Source: Nitrospinaceae bacterium
Lineage (GTDB): Bacteria > Nitrospinota > Nitrospinia > Nitrospinales > VA-1
NCBI GenBank assembly: GCA_029261595.1
Contig: JAJDAZ010000026.1
Span: 62,001-126,000 of the forward strand
Length of the DNA: 64,000 bases
Direction: 5' to 3'
In this document: positions 36,759 to 46,539 of the stretch, piece after piece
Layout of the letters: the number at the start of each line of letters is the position of its first letter
Numbering within the stretch: position 1 is the stretch's first letter
The notes under the pieces: generated by a model
Databases searched by the model: none
What the model saw: the letters and a program-made list of their open reading frames with translations, nothing else
What the model was told of the DNA's origin: nothing
Position numbers and translations under genes: made by a program

Positions 36759-38588
36759 TTATGCAACCGAAGCCTTACTTGACCGGGAATTGCGCTTCCG
36801 GTCGTTTTCATCAAGCAATCTTTTGCGCAAGCGAATGCTGGTCGGCGTGATTTCCGCCAGTTCGTCCTCATTGAGGAATCCCAGTATTTGCTCGAGACTC
36901 ATGTTTTTTGGAGGCGTGAGTATAACATTTACATCCGATCCCGAAGCTCGCATATTGGTCAATTTTTTTTCCTTGCAGACATTGACCACAAGATCGTTGT
37001 CTTTATTGTTCTCGCCCACTATTTGACCAAGATAGACCTGCGTTCCCGGTCCTACCAGTAAACTCCCTCTTTCCTGTAGATTGAACAGGGAGAATCCGGT
37101 GGTTTTGCCGGTATCCATTGAAATTAGAACGCCATTAATTCTGGAAGCGATTTCTCCGCAGTAAGGGATAAAGTTATGAAAATTTCGATTGATGATTCCC
37201 GTGCCTTTTGTCAGGGTCAGGAATTCAGAAGTGAAACCGAACAACCCGCGAGTGGGCACGACAAACTCGAGCCTGAGGGAACCTTCTCCCATGGGGGCCA
37301 TGTTTTTGAGAGTGGCTTTTCTCTTGCCCATGGTCTCCATCACAGTTCCCATAAAGGCTTCTTCCAGATCAAGGGTGATAAACTCTTCCGGTTCCAGTTT
37401 TTTCCCATCTTCCTCTTTCATGACCACCTCGGGCCGGGAAATGGAAAACTCGAAACCTTCTCGGCGCATGGTTTCAATGAGAATCGTCAGATGTAACTCT
37501 CCTCTGCCGGAAACTTTGAAAGTGTCCTGGGCCTCCGTGGTACTCACCCTAAGAGAGACATTCGATTTTACTTCCCTGAACAAACGTTCCCGCAATTGCC
37601 GGGAAGTCACAAATTTCCCTTCCTTGCCAGCGAAAGGGGAGGTGTTGGCCATGAAATTAATTGAAAGTGTAGGCTCATCAATTTCAATAAGGGGAAGCGC
37701 TTCCGGATTGGCGCTTTCGGCAATAGTTTCACCGATGTCCACGTCCTTCATCCCGGCGATGCAAATGATGTCGCCCATGACCGCGCTGGTAGCTTCCACT
37801 TTTTGAAGACCCTCAAAAGCCAGTAACTTTGAAATCTTGAACTGCTCCATATCCCCCGAACGCTTGATCAACGTGTAACTGTCTTTCAGGTGAATGGTGC
37901 CACGAGAAATTTTTCCGATGGCCATTCGTCCCAGATAATCGCTGTAATCAATGGAAGACACCAGCATTTGAAAGGAACCCTCGACATCTCCCTCATCCTC
38001 GGCCACTTTATCGATGATGAGATCGAGTACCGGGCGCATGTCCCCGTCCGGGTCATTGGGTTCCAGACGGGAAATTCCATTCTTGGCGGACGTGTAGATG
38101 ATGGAAAAGTCCAACTGCTCATCGGTGGCGTTCAAGCTCACGAACAGATCGAACACCTGATTGACGACCCGTTCCGGATCGGCGCCATTTCTGTCGATTT
38201 TATTGACGACCAGAATAGGCTTGAGACCTAGATCCAGAGATTTTTTGAGAACAAAGCGGGTTTGCGGCATCGGCCCTTCCACGGCATCGACTAAAAGGAG
38301 AACTCCATTTACCATTTTTAGGATACGTTCCACCTCGCCGCCAAAATCCGCATGGCCGGGAGTGTCGACGATATTTATTTTGTAGCCGTTGTAACGGATC
38401 GCGGCGTTTTTGGAAAAAATGGTGATTCCGCGCTCGCGCTCCAGCTCGTTGCTGTCCATGATAAGGTCGCCAGTGACTTCATTGTCCCGGAACATGCCGC
38501 TTTGGCGCAGGAGGGTATCGACCAGTGTGGTTTTCCCGTGATCGACGTGGGCGATGATGCCAACATTTCTAATTTTCTCTTGGTTCAT
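36759..38588 (-). CDS. typA: Translational GTPase TypA/BipA
   Basis: A ribosome-binding GTPase related to EF-G, needed for ribosome assembly and stress growth. G-domain motifs are [41 protein letters not shown] and TSAKNGIS. The C-terminal BipA domain has [29 protein letters not shown] and [21 protein letters not shown]. The 609-residue length is exact for the family. The start lies just left of a non-coding region of about 620 bases. Confidence 0.96.
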   Translation of the reverse strand: MNQEKIRNVGIIAHVDHGKTTLVDTLLRQSGMFRDNEVTGDLIMDSNELERERGITIFSKNAAIRYNGYKINIVDTPGHADFGGEVERILKMVNGVLLLVDAVEGPMPQTRFVLKKSLDLGLKPILVVNKIDRNGADPERVVNQVFDLFVSLNATDEQLDFSIIYTSAKNGISRLEPNDPDGDMRPVLDLIIDKVAEDEGDVEGSFQMLVSSIDYSDYLGRMAIGKISRGTIHLKDSYTLIKRSGDMEQFKISKLLAFEGLQKVEATSAVMGDIICIAGMKDVDIGETIAESANPEALPLIEIDEPTLSINFMANTSPFAGKEGKFVTSRQLRERLFREVKSNVSLRVSTTEAQDTFKVSGRGELHLTILIETMRREGFEFSISRPEVVMKEEDGKKLEPEEFITLDLEEAFMGTVMETMGKRKATLKNMAPMGEGSLRLEFVVPTRGLFGFTSEFLTLTKGTGIINRNFHNFIPYCGEIASRINGVLISMDTGKTTGFSLFNLQERGSLLVGPGTQVYLGQIVGENNKDNDLVVNVCKEKKLTNMRASGSDVNVILTPPKNMSLEQILGFLNEDELAEITPTSIRLRKRLLDENDRKRNSRSSKASVA

Positions 38589-39211
38589 ATTTTAATAATC
38601 CTTTACCTTCAATAAATGGAGCTTACCTTAATACGCTTCCTAATCAGGGAGTGAACAATTAGACTAATATTCTATCGGCTGTTTTACGAACCATTAATTT
38701 ACGATAACCGTCTACCCCGTCATTGCGAGCAAAGCGAAGCAATCCAGAACCCCTGGATCGCCACACCGCTTAAAGCGGCTCGCGATGACGTTTTGGGTCG
38801 TCTCAGAATGCCATATGCAATTCATATTTACCCAACCCATTACTTGCTAAACATTAAAGCTGGGTGTTAACGGCCTCAGGGAGGAAACGCTGTCAGCAGA
38901 AAAATTGATGGTTTTCCATGGGATGCATAATGATACAGGATGGACCAACGTTAACAATGATATCAGATTATTGGGAATTCCCCAAATCAGTTTTTCATTG
39001 TTGTATAAGTTATTGAATAGGTTATTATTTCCGTTATTGGCTTTGATTATGGAAGTAAGCTTTGAAACGCGATGGGCATTTCTGTTCCTGGAAAATTTTG
39101 GGGTGTTATGATTTGGTCATCATTAAACTGGGGATAAACGAACTATAGGCCTAACAGGGTAATTTATGCTGATCTATATAAAAAATCAGGATTGCCCAAC
39201 CAAGAGGTGAC
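38589..39211. other. Gene-poor region with a REP-like repeat
   Basis: About 620 bases without a convincing gene. It holds the probable typA promoter near its left end and a REP-like inverted repeat at 38719-38790. The 68-codon ORF at 38905 has no recognisable features, and I treat it as chance. The rest is AT-rich and may carry the promoter for the AT-rich membrane gene at 39212. Confidence 0.5.
38719..38790. repeat. REP-like inverted repeat
   Basis: CGTCATTGCGAGC at the left end pairs with GCTCGCGATGACG at the right end, with internal GCGAAGCAATCC. This is a widespread dispersed repeat type in many bacterial genomes. It could fold as a long hairpin in RNA. Confidence 0.8.
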
Positions 39212-40006
39212 ATGGAACCCATAAGACAACTCTTCTTCGTGGACAAGCAAGACTGGATAGGTTCTAAAGTGTGGGCTTATTTAGTGGCTAATCCAGCTTT
39301 TCTACTTACAACCTTGTATGTAATTGTCAGTGGGCTAGGGCTTTTGTACGAATATGTGCTCTTTAGTAAATTTGGAGTCAATATTTTGGATTACTCCGAA
39401 GCTGCGGATTTTTTTCTTGCAGCCTTCAAACACCCCGACATATTTTTGTTATCTTTTATAATTTCCGGTAGTTTCCTTTTTTATCGAGTCCTTGCTAATT
39501 TTGCAAGTCAACAAAATAACATTTATCTACGTATTTTTCTGCTTTTGTTTTGCTGGTTGGGCTTGTTTCGACGTGAGGTTCTTTTGCCTTTAGGGGTAGT
39601 ATATTTTTTCTATTTCTATGTCGTCTTGGTAGGCCTTGAAGCCCAAAACCTTTTACATATATCAAATACCATTGTCAAAATTAGTTCCGAGTCCGATAAG
39701 CAGCAAAAAATCCGGCTTATTCCGATAGGAACAACAGAGAAATTTATTTTTGGAATTCCCTTCTCCGATGAAATTTCCCGAATGAGGCAAAGGAGCTGTT
39801 TTGAAGAAACAGCTCCGCCAATAACGGCAATTCCATTCACGAAAATTGTAAGAATTGAATATCAAAATTCAAACGAAGGATGGAAACAATCCTTTTACAA
39901 TAAGTTCATATTACCTTTGAAGAAAATATTTTTTCTTCCCCGTTATAAAAATAAACCACCTTGCCCATCCCCTCAGATTAAAACCACTCCTCCGAATCCC
40001 ACTTAA
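39212..40006 (+). CDS. Unknown membrane protein with C-terminal soluble domain
   Basis: I do not recognise this 264-residue protein by name. It has about four helices (FLLTTLYVIVSGLGLLYEYVLF near residue 30, and others up to residue 145) and a cytoplasmic C-terminal half with a Cys, a beta-like segment IRLIPIG and ITAIPFTKIVRIEY, then a Pro-rich tail. The segment SKFGVNILDYSEAADFFLAAFKHP looks like a recurring motif of an uncharacterised bacterial family. The gene is AT-rich and sits beside a repeat-bearing region, suggesting acquired DNA. No neighbour suggests a role. Confidence 0.68.
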   Translation: MEPIRQLFFVDKQDWIGSKVWAYLVANPAFLLTTLYVIVSGLGLLYEYVLFSKFGVNILDYSEAADFFLAAFKHPDIFLLSFIISGSFLFYRVLANFASQQNNIYLRIFLLLFCWLGLFRREVLLPLGVVYFFYFYVVLVGLEAQNLLHISNTIVKISSESDKQQKIRLIPIGTTEKFIFGIPFSDEISRMRQRSCFEETAPPITAIPFTKIVRIEYQNSNEGWKQSFYNKFILPLKKIFFLPRYKNKPPCPSPQIKTTPPNPT

Positions 40007-40127
40007 GGTTTTAACCCATCCTCTTGAAATAATACCAACTACAGTAAGTTCCAGTATAATGGCGAAGGCTCGATTTTTCCTGCGACTCCCCCCTGGTCTG
40101 ATCATGACAAGTAAAAGGAAAAAGGGA

Positions 40128-41171
40128 ATGAAGGTCTTCGTCTGCTTCTGGGTGGTATTGATCCTTTTGGACAGTACCAGCAACTATGGCCTGGCGAAAT
40201 GCCCCACAAGGATGGGCTCTGTTTATACCTCGGAGCATTTTTCAGTGATTGCACGTAGAGGCTCGGTCACCAAATTCCCTGAAAACACCCTTCCTGCTTT
40301 TCAGGAGGCTTTGGCTGTGGATGGAGCCAACTCTCTGGAAGTCGATCTATCCATGACAAAGGATGGCAAGGTTATTCTCTGGCACGATTGGGACCCGGAC
40401 AGCCCGATGGCCCTGATCCGCCAGAAGAGAGGGGAGGCGGTTGAAAAGTACAAGCCTTTTGGTCCTCCTTCAGGGGAGCCAAGGTGGAGAAAAAAAGTCA
40501 GTGAACTCACCTTGGCGGAATTCAGGGATCATTTCGGATATCAGGATAAAATCACCCATACCAGAGCAAAGGTTGAAATCCCGACTCTGCAGGATTTTAT
40601 GGGCTGGGCGGCGAGTCAGGATAAACTCAAGCTGGTGCTGTTGAAGTTGAAGGTTCCGGAGGATGAAAGTCGCTTGGCTCCGGTCATGCTCGAAGAAATC
40701 AGAAGAATTGTCGGCGGCATGAATCCTGCGCCGCGTTTTCAAGTGATATTATTGACCCCCTATAAAGAAGTTTTAAACAGGGTGAGAAAAAAATTCGATG
40801 AATTTTTATTTTCCTTTGACCGGGAAATTCCTCCTGTCGGGGTGGTCAATTATCATGGCTTCACCACCGTTCCCAGCGCCATGGATTTAGAAAACAGTTA
40901 TGCGAGTATCGGGTTCCCGCTTGCTGAAACTATTCCCGAAAACCCGACCCCGGACCCATGGTTGGTCTATAAATTTATTTTAACTCTGGACTTCAGGATT
41001 CGCGATAACTACAAAAAAAGCACATCCAATTATATTAAAATTATTAGCTGGACATTTAATGACGAGAAAAAAATGCGCTGTCTGATCAATCTGGGGGTCG
41101 ATGGGATTGTGACGGACAATCCGAAAGCGTTACGAAAAATTGCCCTGGATATGGGAAAAATCCTGGATTGA
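40128..41171 (+). CDS. Exported GDPD-like protein with altered catalytic site
   Basis: After a signal peptide (FVCFWVVLILLDSTSN) comes a glycerophosphodiester phosphodiesterase-like fold: ENTLPAFQEAL, EVDLSMTKDGKVILWHD, GVDGIVTDNPKAL. The usual first catalytic His (AHRG) is replaced by Arg (IARRGS, Arg43), and the usual EIK strand reads LKLK, so a metal-binding Glu is missing too. It may be a binding protein or an enzyme with another activity. The track ORF starts at 40059; I chose ATG 40128 because it starts the signal peptide cleanly and has an upstream AAAAGG. The ATG at 40104 is also possible. Confidence 0.72.
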   Translation: MKVFVCFWVVLILLDSTSNYGLAKCPTRMGSVYTSEHFSVIARRGSVTKFPENTLPAFQEALAVDGANSLEVDLSMTKDGKVILWHDWDPDSPMALIRQKRGEAVEKYKPFGPPSGEPRWRKKVSELTLAEFRDHFGYQDKITHTRAKVEIPTLQDFMGWAASQDKLKLVLLKLKVPEDESRLAPVMLEEIRRIVGGMNPAPRFQVILLTPYKEVLNRVRKKFDEFLFSFDREIPPVGVVNYHGFTTVPSAMDLENSYASIGFPLAETIPENPTPDPWLVYKFILTLDFRIRDNYKKSTSNYIKIISWTFNDEKKMRCLINLGVDGIVTDNPKALRKIALDMGKILD

Positions 41172-41287
41172 GAAGGTATTCATATTTAATCCTGTTCAAC
41201 GCAGGTAAACGCGTGGCACGCGTTTACCTTGAATGGAAGGATGCGGATGATTTAATCGGCAGAAGGAAAAGTTTGATCAAACGAAAA

Positions 41288-41983
41288 TTACCTGAAGCAT
41301 TTGTGCACCCTCACGGAAATGAGGGACAGGTATTTTTCGGTATCCTCCGGGCTCACCTCGTTTTGCGCCAATCGAATGAGGGTGCGGGTGACTTTGCGGG
41401 AAGACAAGGCCTTTTTGACTTTCCATGATTTGGGGATGATATAAAGCAGGCTCCCTTTCTTTTTAACTTCGATCAGCTCGGGATTTTCCACTTCTACCTT
41501 AAATTTGGCGCCGCTCATTTTGGTGTCCACTATCTGGGTGTCCATGAGGCAGGCATTGACAGTGAGATAATTTTTGGCCAGAAACGAACGCAAATAAGCA
41601 GTCACTTCTTCGACCTGAGTTTCGCTGAGTTCGAAGCTGGGCATGCCGGTTTCGGAAATTCCATTGTGGATGGCTGACCGAATCGAATGGTCGGAAATGC
41701 GGCTCATCACTTTGGCATCGGTAAAGTCCCGCGGTTTGGGGTCGAGCCCTTCCGCAAGAAACCCGTTGCCGTCTCCCTGAATGCCGTGGCACATCACGCA
41801 ACCCATTTCCTGATAAATCAGTTCGCCTTTGGAAGTTGGTTTGGGTTCCGGCAAGTCACTGAACTGCTTGTAGCCGGTCAATGCGTTTGCATTGGCGCTA
41901 AACAGTAACATGGTTACTACGGAAACGGTCCTCACCGCACCTTTAAAAAAACCGGCAAACTTGAAAAAAGTCTCGTGCTTCAT
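41288..41983 (-). CDS. Monohaem cytochrome c with extra C-terminal domain
   Basis: A signal peptide (ending near ANANA) precedes a cytochrome c domain with one haem site, GCVMCHG, and the likely Met ligand in ETGMPSF. A further stretch of about 100 residues after residue 135 (including NACLMD and SLLYIIPKSWKVKKAL) matches no family I know. It is exported to the periplasm and probably donates or accepts electrons in a respiratory chain. I use the ATG at 41983 with an upstream AAAGGTGA, not the GTG at 41995. It converges with the GDPD-like gene. Confidence 0.8.
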   Translation of the reverse strand: MKHETFFKFAGFFKGAVRTVSVVTMLLFSANANALTGYKQFSDLPEPKPTSKGELIYQEMGCVMCHGIQGDGNGFLAEGLDPKPRDFTDAKVMSRISDHSIRSAIHNGISETGMPSFELSETQVEEVTAYLRSFLAKNYLTVNACLMDTQIVDTKMSGAKFKVEVENPELIEVKKKGSLLYIIPKSWKVKKALSSRKVTRTLIRLAQNEVSPEDTEKYLSLISVRVHKCFR

Positions 41984-42376
41984 GAATTCTGTCACCTTTT
42001 CGAAATATTAATATTTGCTATGTTTTCATAGGCTTGTTCCTACCGGATTCAGGTAGAGCCGATCTAATATGCACTCCTTATGCCAATATATGACCTGGAA
42101 AGGGATTCTGCGTAACCAGCGTTTTTTTAAGGACACTTCAGGAGGTAGGCTAATAACTCATTGATATTACATAAATTTTTTGACAAAAACCGGACGACGA
42201 TGTATCAATTTTTCACACTTAGAGACCATTTTCAAAACGGTTGTCTTACATTGGAGGGATTAAACAACTTCCACCGGACCTCTCTTTTGGTGTGCAGTTA
42301 TATTATTGAAAAAATAGAATTTACCTTAAGTTTAAGTATAATAGCAATGGTTAAATATTAATCGGATTAATTTTTC
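41984..42376. other. Intergenic region upstream of xerD
   Basis: About 390 bases between the cytochrome and xerD. An ORF of 66 codons at 42161 has no family features and is probably chance. A perfect TATAAT lies at 42337-42342, 35 bases before xerD, but no good -35 box is 17 bases upstream. I see nothing else. Confidence 0.4.
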
Positions 42377-43258
42377 ATGGAAAATATCCTCAAAAACTAT
42401 ACAAATTTCTTAAAAATTGAAAAACGATATTCTGCCAATACGGTGGAAGCATATCGTCGGGATATTTCCCGATTTCTGCAATTTGCAGGGGAGGGTCCGG
42501 TGGAAGCATTTGACTCAACGCAGATACGCTCCTATTTATTGAAATGCCTGGAAGAGGGGCGCAATTCCAGATCAACCGCCCGGTATTTGTCATCGTTGAA
42601 ATCATTCTTCAATTTTTTGTGCGCGGAGGATTACCTCAAGGATAATCCGGCTAAAATCCTGGAATCCCCCAAATTGTGGCGCAAGCTCCCCAACGTCATC
42701 AGTCTGGATGAGGTGGAAGCGCTTCTTGCCTGTCCCGATCCGAAAACCCTCAACGGAATCCGCGATAAAGCCATGCTGGAGGTGCTTTATGCCACAGGGC
42801 TCCGGGTTTCCGAGTTGGTTTCCTTAAAAGTGAGCGATGTGGACCTTCAGGTCGGGTTTTTGAGATCGCTGGGGAAGGGATCGAAAGAGCGGGTGGTTCC
42901 TTTAGGAGCGGTCGCCCAGGAAGCGGTGCAGGATTATTTGGACGTCGCCCGCCGGAGCCTGTTGAATGGGAAAACGGCTCACGAGCTATTTATCACCCGA
43001 CTGGGGCGCAAAATGACCCGTCAGTGTTTCTGGAAAACGCTTAAAACCTATGCCCTGAAAGCCAATCTCAAATCAAGCGTTTCTCCGCACACCTTGCGGC
43101 ATGCATTTGCCACCCATCTTCTGGAGCGGGGGGCCGATTTGCGCTCGGTTCAGGAAATGCTGGGTCATTCGGATATTTCCACCACACAGATTTACACCCA
43201 TATCCTTCAGGACAGGATGCGGGCGGTGCATGATAAATTTCACCCCCGCGCCGGATGA
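42377..43258 (+). CDS. xerD: Tyrosine recombinase XerC/XerD
   Basis: It resolves chromosome dimers at dif with its partner. The catalytic set is complete: Arg143 in GLRVSEL, Lys near GKGSKERVVP, His238 and Arg241 in SPHTLRHAFATHLL, His264 in MLGHSDISTTQIYTH, and nucleophile Tyr273. The N-terminal SAM-like domain begins NFLKIEKRYSANTVEAYRRD. The 293-residue length is standard. XerC versus XerD cannot be settled by eye; no dif site was identified nearby. Confidence 0.9.
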   Translation: MENILKNYTNFLKIEKRYSANTVEAYRRDISRFLQFAGEGPVEAFDSTQIRSYLLKCLEEGRNSRSTARYLSSLKSFFNFLCAEDYLKDNPAKILESPKLWRKLPNVISLDEVEALLACPDPKTLNGIRDKAMLEVLYATGLRVSELVSLKVSDVDLQVGFLRSLGKGSKERVVPLGAVAQEAVQDYLDVARRSLLNGKTAHELFITRLGRKMTRQCFWKTLKTYALKANLKSSVSPHTLRHAFATHLLERGADLRSVQEMLGHSDISTTQIYTHILQDRMRAVHDKFHPRAG

Positions 43259-43400
43259 AGGCAGGCTGAATAGTTTGGTTAAATACATTTTTCTTGACTG
43301 GTATTTTATTTACAGCTAACATCCACCTACCTGAATATCCTTCCCTTGAACCCACGGATATTTAAAGAGTTCTTAAAATTCCGTTCTTCCTGATCGACGT

Positions 43401-43940
43401 ATGCTTTTTGTCATTGACGAAATTCCCACAGCAGGTTTGAATTTCTCGGTGGTAAAGAAAAAGGAGGAGTTTGCTATTGATCCCCTGGAGTATTCTCTGG
43501 TCGGGGATATAGAGGTTGCGGGAACTCTTAGTTTGAGTGGAAAGGATGTTTATTTATCGGGTGCGATAAAAACAGAGTTGAAATTAAATTGCTCCCGTTG
43601 TCTGGAGCCTTTTCAGTTTCCGGTGGAAAGCAAAGTGACGGCTCATTTTGTTCCCCGAGAAGAACCTGATAAAGACTCTGTCGAGCATCCGGAAGTGGAG
43701 CTGTCCACTTCTGATATCGATATCGAATATTACGACGGGAACCGGGTTGATATCCATCAACCGGTCCATGATCAAATATTGCTGGCACTGCCCTTTGTGG
43801 CGGCTTGCCGAAAAGATTGCAAGGGGTTGTGTAGTGAATGCGGGGCCAATTTGAACAAGGGTCCTTGCGGCTGTAGCCCGGACGGTCCGGTGGATCTCCG
43901 GTTGGATGTTTTACGGTCTTTAAAAGAAAAGTTAAAGTGA
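43401..43940 (+). CDS. yceD: DUF177 (YceD) family protein
   Basis: DUF177 proteins are conserved directly upstream of rpmF and are needed for normal 23S rRNA levels in some bacteria. The family shows the Cys pairs LNCSRCLEPF and CRKDCKGLCSECGANLNKGPCGC. The 179-residue length is normal. It is the first gene of the rpmF-plsX-fab cluster, 54 bases before rpmF. Confidence 0.9.
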   Translation: MLFVIDEIPTAGLNFSVVKKKEEFAIDPLEYSLVGDIEVAGTLSLSGKDVYLSGAIKTELKLNCSRCLEPFQFPVESKVTAHFVPREEPDKDSVEHPEVELSTSDIDIEYYDGNRVDIHQPVHDQILLALPFVAACRKDCKGLCSECGANLNKGPCGCSPDGPVDLRLDVLRSLKEKLK

Positions 43941-43994
43941 GTTTTGGTGGTGCAGGTTTTCAAGTCTGCGCCTGATTAAAGCTAAGGAGGAAAA

Positions 43995-44177
43995 ATGGCA
44001 GTACCAAAGAAAAAAATGTCAAAATCAAGACGGGGAATGAGGCGGTCGCATGACAAACTCAGCATGCCGTCCTTCAGTGAATGCCCTCAATGTCATGAGA
44101 TCAAACGGCCACACCATATTTGTGCTCATTGCGGTTATTACAAAGGAAGAGAAATCATGGAAGTGGTGGAAGCCTGA
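43995..44177 (+). CDS. rpmF: 50S ribosomal protein L32
   Basis: This 60-residue ribosomal protein of the large subunit starts [21 protein letters not shown] and holds a zinc ribbon of CPQC and CAHC. A GGAGG Shine-Dalgarno sits before the ATG. It lies in the standard place between DUF177 and plsX. Confidence 0.96.
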   Translation: MAVPKKKMSKSRRGMRRSHDKLSMPSFSECPQCHEIKRPHHICAHCGYYKGREIMEVVEA

Positions 44178-44211
44178 CTTGAGCTCCGGCAGTGACGCTG
44201 ACGTTGTTATC

Positions 44212-44244
44212 AATGCCGTTTCAATAAAAATAGCGGCATTTTAT
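44212..44244 (+). terminator. Hairpin between rpmF and plsX
   Basis: AATGCCG and CGGCATT pair around a 15-base loop, with a short T-run after. It may attenuate readthrough into plsX so that L32 is made in excess of the lipid enzymes. Confidence 0.5.
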
Positions 44245-44386
44245 GTTGGGTTTACAAAAGAGCCCGGCAAGCCGTTGCTCGTCCTGAATTGAACCACCCT
44301 TTTTTCCAGGCAATTTCATTGCCCCGGCAAATCATTAAAATTTCTCGGTTGGTTCGTGTCTTTAAAAGCGGGGAGCCTCAACAAAA

Positions 44387-45517
44387 ATGAAAATAGCTGT
44401 CGATGCTATGGGAGGCGATCATGCTCCGGAAGCCATTGTGGAGGGGGCTGTCCTTGCCGCAAGAGAGTATGGTACAGAAATCATTCTGACCGGCCCCGCT
44501 GACCGGGTTCAGGAAGAGTTGGAAAAACACAAAGATCATTCCAGTTTACCCATTCGGGTGGAACACGCCGAGCAAGTCGTGGGAATGGATGAAGCTCCCG
44601 GCAAGGTGTTAAGGAATAAAAAGAAGTCCTCCATGAAAATCGGCGTGGACCTGGTGAAATCCGGGGAAGCTGCCGCTTTTGTCAGTGCCGGGAATACAGG
44701 AGCCGTTCTCGCATATTGCACCATTATTTTACGCCCCTTGAAAGGCGTGGACCGACCCGCCATCGCCATACAGCTCCCGACCCTTAAGGGCACGTCCATT
44801 CTTTTGGATGCAGGAGCAAACGTGGATTGTAAAACCACGCAACTGTTTCAGTTTGGAATCATGGGGCATGTTTTTGCCAAATACATCCTCGAAAAAGAAA
44901 ACCCCGAGGTTGGCTTGTTGAGCATTGGTGAAGAGGACAGCAAGGGCAACGAAATAACCAAAGAAGTTTTTCAGATGTTGAAGAGCAGTCACATTAACTT
45001 TATTGGCAACCTGGAAGGCAAGGAAGTCTACCGGGGCAATGCCGATGTAATTGTCTGTGACGGCTTCACCGGCAACGTGGCCCTCAAGATCAGCGAAAGC
45101 CTGGCCGAAATGATCGGTGCTAACTTGAAAAGTATATTTAAGACAAACTGGGCAAGTAAGCTGGGCTACTTTTTTCTGAAATCTCACCTGGAAGAGTTCA
45201 AAAAAAAAGTCGACTATTCCGAAACAGGAGGCGCTCCACTTTTAGGAATCAACGGGGTATGCATCATTGCCCACGGGAGTTCTTCGTCCAAGGCGATCAA
45301 AAACGCCATTAAAGGGGCAAAGGATCTGATCGATAAAAAAATCAATCAACACATTCAGGATGACATTGAATTCAACCTTGAAGAGCGCAAGGGAGGATTA
45401 TGGAATTCGATCAAACACATCGCTTTTGGCGAAGAAGACAAGGACAATGGCAACGCCACTCCGGAACTTCAAGAACCAGCAGAAAGTAAAAAAGAAACGT
45501 CCGACCCGGACTCTTAA
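44387..45517 (+). CDS. plsX: Phosphate acyltransferase PlsX
   Basis: It converts acyl-ACP to acyl-phosphate, the first step in phospholipid synthesis by the PlsX/PlsY route. The N-terminus IAVDAMGGDHAPEAIVEGA and the FVSAGNTGAVLA, CDGFTGNVALK and GGAPLLGINGVCIIAHG segments are typical. At 376 residues it has a C-terminal extension of about 30 acidic residues (EDKDNGNATPELQEPAESKK) past the conserved core. It sits in the fab operon after rpmF. Confidence 0.95.
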   Translation: MKIAVDAMGGDHAPEAIVEGAVLAAREYGTEIILTGPADRVQEELEKHKDHSSLPIRVEHAEQVVGMDEAPGKVLRNKKKSSMKIGVDLVKSGEAAAFVSAGNTGAVLAYCTIILRPLKGVDRPAIAIQLPTLKGTSILLDAGANVDCKTTQLFQFGIMGHVFAKYILEKENPEVGLLSIGEEDSKGNEITKEVFQMLKSSHINFIGNLEGKEVYRGNADVIVCDGFTGNVALKISESLAEMIGANLKSIFKTNWASKLGYFFLKSHLEEFKKKVDYSETGGAPLLGINGVCIIAHGSSSSKAIKNAIKGAKDLIDKKINQHIQDDIEFNLEERKGGLWNSIKHIAFGEEDKDNGNATPELQEPAESKKETSDPDS

Positions 45518-45537
45518 CACATCACACTTCTTAATCC

Positions 45538-46539
45538 ATGCCAGAACACTCCATGTGCCAGGCTGAAATAGCCGGAACGGGCTCCTATCTGCCTGAGACT
45601 ATTTTGACCAACTTCGACCTGGAAAAAAAGTTGAACACGTCCGATGAATGGATACGCACCCGAACGGGGATCGTCGAAAGGCGGATTGCCGGTAAAGAGG
45701 AGTCGTCTTCGGTTTTGGCGGCGCATGCGGCCCGCAAAGCTTTGGAATCGGCAAACATAAAGCCGGAGGAGGTGGATATCATCATTGTCTGCACCTCCAC
45801 GCCAGACATTCTTTTCCCCTCCACCGCCTGTTTTGTGCAAAAAGAAATCGGTGCGACCCGTTCGGCGGCTTTTGATATTTCTGCCGTGTGCTCCGGATTT
45901 GTATACGGTTTGTCCATTGCCGAGCAATACATTAAAAGCGGCCGTTACCGGAATGTTCTGGTGATAGGCAGTGAAGTCAACTCACGAATCGTCGATTGGA
46001 CCGACCGAAGCACCTGCATTTTGTTCGGAGATGGGGCCGGAGCAGTCGTCCTGAAACGAAAAGAATCCACCGAATCGTGTGGTCTCCTGTCTTCCCACAT
46101 CTATTCCGATGGAAATTTATCCAGCCTGATTGAAGTACCTAAAGCGATAGGACGCTCCAATGGTTTGGGGGACAACGACAATCCGGATAAATTTCATATT
46201 AGAATGTCCGGCAATGCCACGTTTAAAGTCGCTGTGAAACGAATGACCGAAGTCTGCCTGGAAGCCCTGGAATATAACGGGCTCAGCAAAGAGGATGTCG
46301 ATCTGATCGTTCCTCATCAGGCCAACCAGAGAATCATCGACGCGGTTTTAAAGAAACTGGAAATTTCATCAGAGAAAGTCTTCATCAACATTCACAAATA
46401 CGGCAACACGTCAGCGGCTTCCATACCCATCGCGCTGGATGAAGCCAAAAGGGCAGGGCGCATACAGCCCGGATGCCTGATGCTGGTCATGGTGGTTGGC
46501 GCAGGCCTGACCTGGGGAGCGGCGGTGGTCCGATGGTAG
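45538..46539 (+). CDS. fabH: Beta-ketoacyl-ACP synthase III
   Basis: It starts fatty acid synthesis by condensing acetyl-CoA with malonyl-ACP. The catalytic Cys118 is in DISAVCSGF, the His in VPHQANQRII and the Asn in KYGNTSAASIPIAL. The 333-residue length is standard. The ATG at 45550 is an alternative start four codons later. Its stop overlaps the fabD start by 7 bases. Confidence 0.95.
   Translation: MPEHSMCQAEIAGTGSYLPETILTNFDLEKKLNTSDEWIRTRTGIVERRIAGKEESSSVLAAHAARKALESANIKPEEVDIIIVCTSTPDILFPSTACFVQKEIGATRSAAFDISAVCSGFVYGLSIAEQYIKSGRYRNVLVIGSEVNSRIVDWTDRSTCILFGDGAGAVVLKRKESTESCGLLSSHIYSDGNLSSLIEVPKAIGRSNGLGDNDNPDKFHIRMSGNATFKVAVKRMTEVCLEALEYNGLSKEDVDLIVPHQANQRIIDAVLKKLEISSEKVFINIHKYGNTSAASIPIALDEAKRAGRIQPGCLMLVMVVGAGLTWGAAVVRW

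Noticed and set aside
38905-39111. 68-codon plus-strand ORF in the gene-poor region
   Set aside because: No Shine-Dalgarno site or recognisable feature; probably chance.
42161-42361. 66-codon plus-strand ORF before xerD
   Set aside because: No supporting features; the interval looks regulatory.
44387-45517. Frameshift or fusion in plsX
   Set aside because: The acidic C-terminal extension is in frame and the core is intact; length variation at this end is common in the family.
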